Assembly: GCA_026706505.1 (NCBI GenBank)
Contig: JAPOYQ010000269.1
Span: 1 to 6,606, forward strand
Length of the DNA: 6,606 bases
From: Gemmatimonadota bacterium
GTDB taxonomy: Bacteria > Latescibacterota > UBA2968 > UBA8231
Direction: 5' to 3'
In this document: positions 5,692-6,606 of the stretch, in pieces
Layout: each line of letters begins with the position of its first letter
How positions within the stretch are numbered: position 1 is the first letter of the stretch
Notes under the pieces: model-generated
What the model was told of the DNA's origin: nothing
What the model saw: only the letters and a program-made list of their open reading frames with translations
Database searches by the model: none
Made by a program: the position numbers and the translations under genes

Positions 5692-6606
5692 TCAATATCC
5701 CAATTCCCGCTCCATGTCTCCAACCACATCCGCGATCACCTGCGCGATTTCCTCGACCTGTTCTTCGCTAATGGTAAAGGGCGGGCTGATGGCAATGTGG
5801 TCGCCGCTGACGCCGTCAATCAACCCAGGCGAGCCGGGCATGATGAGCACGCCTTTGGCAAAGGCCCGGTTGACGATCGCGGCCGACACGCCCTGAGCGG
5901 GGTCAAAGGGCGTACCGGTCGCCTTGTCCTTTGCGAACTCCACGCCAGTGAGCAGGCCCTTGCCGCGCACCGCGCTGACTATGGGCGAGTCCATTAAGGG
6001 CTGCATCTTCTCTAGCATCAAGTCGCCCATCTGCGCGCAGCGAGTGACCAAGTCGTGGTCTTGGATATAGTTCTGCACGGCGAGGGCAATGGCGCAAGAG
6101 AGCGGATTGCCGCCGTAGGTGTGGCCGTGGACGTAGTGGTTTTGTTTTTTGTAGATCCCGTCGTAGATCTCGTCGCGGACTAGGGTGGCGGCAATGGGCG
6201 TGTACCCGCTGGCGAGACCCTTGCCAGTGGCTATGATGTCTGGAATGGCGTCCCAGTGCTCAATGCCGAAATTGAGGCCCGTGCGTCCGTAGCCGGTGAC
6301 CACTTCGTCGATGATCATCAGGATGTTGTAGCGGTCGCAGATCGCGCGGATGGTGGGGAAGTAGTCGGGCGGTGGCATCAGGCCACAGCAAGAAGTGCCC
6401 GAAATCGGCTCGGCGATGAAGGCGGAGATGTACTCGCTTCCCTCTTGTTTAATAACCCGCTCCAGCTCTTCGGCGCAGGAGAGCGTACAGGCGGGTCGGT
6501 CTTGGCAGTACGGACAGTGATCTGGATGGGGGAAGGTGATGTGCGGGAAGTCGTGCAGGTAGGGCACGTAGTCCTCGCGCCAAGTGGAGCGGCCCGACAT
6601 GGAAAG
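5692..6606 (-). CDS. Class III PLP-dependent aminotransferase, N-terminus off window
   Basis: C-terminal part of a fold-type I, class III (omega-type) aminotransferase, which moves an amino group to an oxo acid or aldehyde using pyridoxal phosphate. About 304 codons are visible; the family usually has 420-460 residues, so about 130-150 N-terminal residues lie beyond the right edge. The ATG at 6600 is internal: the frame continues as Leu-Ser upstream and aligns with the LSxSG segment of relatives. Counting from that Met, visible sites are E64 in FIAEP, D98 in IIDEVVTGYGRTG (pyridine nitrogen contact), K127 in ATGKGLASGY (Schiff-base lysine, codon 6222-6220) and T161 in HTYGGNP (phosphate contact). 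A Cys-rich segment lies at 29-42. The sequence ends ERELGY then TGA. All catalytic residues in view are intact. The amine donor is unknown; relatives act on taurine, putrescine, beta-alanine, GABA and others. It is probably the promoter-proximal partner of the LLM gene. Confidence 0.93.
   Translation of the reverse strand, partial: LSMSGRSTWREDYVPYLHDFPHITFPHPDHCPYCQDRPACTLSCAEELERVIKQEGSEYISAFIAEPISGTSCCGLMPPPDYFPTIRAICDRYNILMIIDEVVTGYGRTGLNFGIEHWDAIPDIIATGKGLASGYTPIAATLVRDEIYDGIYKKQNHYVHGHTYGGNPLSCAIALAVQNYIQDHDLVTRCAQMGDLMLEKMQPLMDSPIVSAVRGKGLLTGVEFAKDKATGTPFDPAQGVSAAIVNRAFAKGVLIMPGSPGLIDGVSGDHIAISPPFTISEEQVEEIAQVIADVVGDMERELGY

Noticed and set aside
4790..5896. A 368-codon open frame on the plus strand.
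   Set aside because: It runs antisense across the LLM gene, the gap and the end of the aminotransferase, both firmly identified. It has no ribosome site and no recognisable domain.
6598..6600. ATG at 6600 as the true start of the aminotransferase.
   Set aside because: The frame continues open to the edge, about a third of the family's usual length is missing, and the Met aligns inside a conserved internal segment.

Overview
This moderately GC-rich window has no rRNA, tRNA, CRISPR or insertion-sequence signal. It looks like chromosome of an uncultured bacterium. Two exported solute-binding proteins with cleavable signal peptides, of the YejA type typical of Gram-negative peptide importers, suggest a diderm. 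The mix of a PhyH oxygenase, a luciferase-like flavin oxidoreductase and a class III aminotransferase is typical of metabolically versatile environmental lineages. I cannot name a phylum from the sequence.

Layout from left to right: (1) 1-3564, minus strand: two tandem paralogous YejA-like periplasmic solute-binding protein genes. The downstream copy runs off the left edge, and the upstream copy is complete at 606 residues. (2) 3565-3760: a 196-bp divergent intergenic region. It holds two 20-bp direct repeats, each containing an ACGGA-N3-TCCGT palindrome, then an AT-rich patch and a separate hairpin. (3) 3761-4555, plus strand: a PhyH-family non-heme iron oxygenase with a strong ribosome binding site. 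(4) 4562-5644, minus strand: a luciferase-like (LLM) flavin-dependent oxidoreductase, converging on the PhyH gene with a 6-bp gap. (5) 5692-6606, minus strand: the C-terminal two thirds of a class III PLP aminotransferase, cut by the right edge. It lies 47 bp upstream of the LLM gene and is probably cotranscribed with it.

Inferred working: the YejA-like pair would capture a peptide or related compound in the periplasm and pass it to a Yej-type ABC permease, probably encoded beyond the left edge. The aminotransferase, LLM oxidoreductase and PhyH oxygenase could form a small oxidative or amine-metabolising set. No sequence evidence ties them to one substrate. The most notable non-coding feature is the pair of palindromic repeats between the divergent genes, a candidate operator or leader element. 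I did not find a convincing new multi-gene system here.
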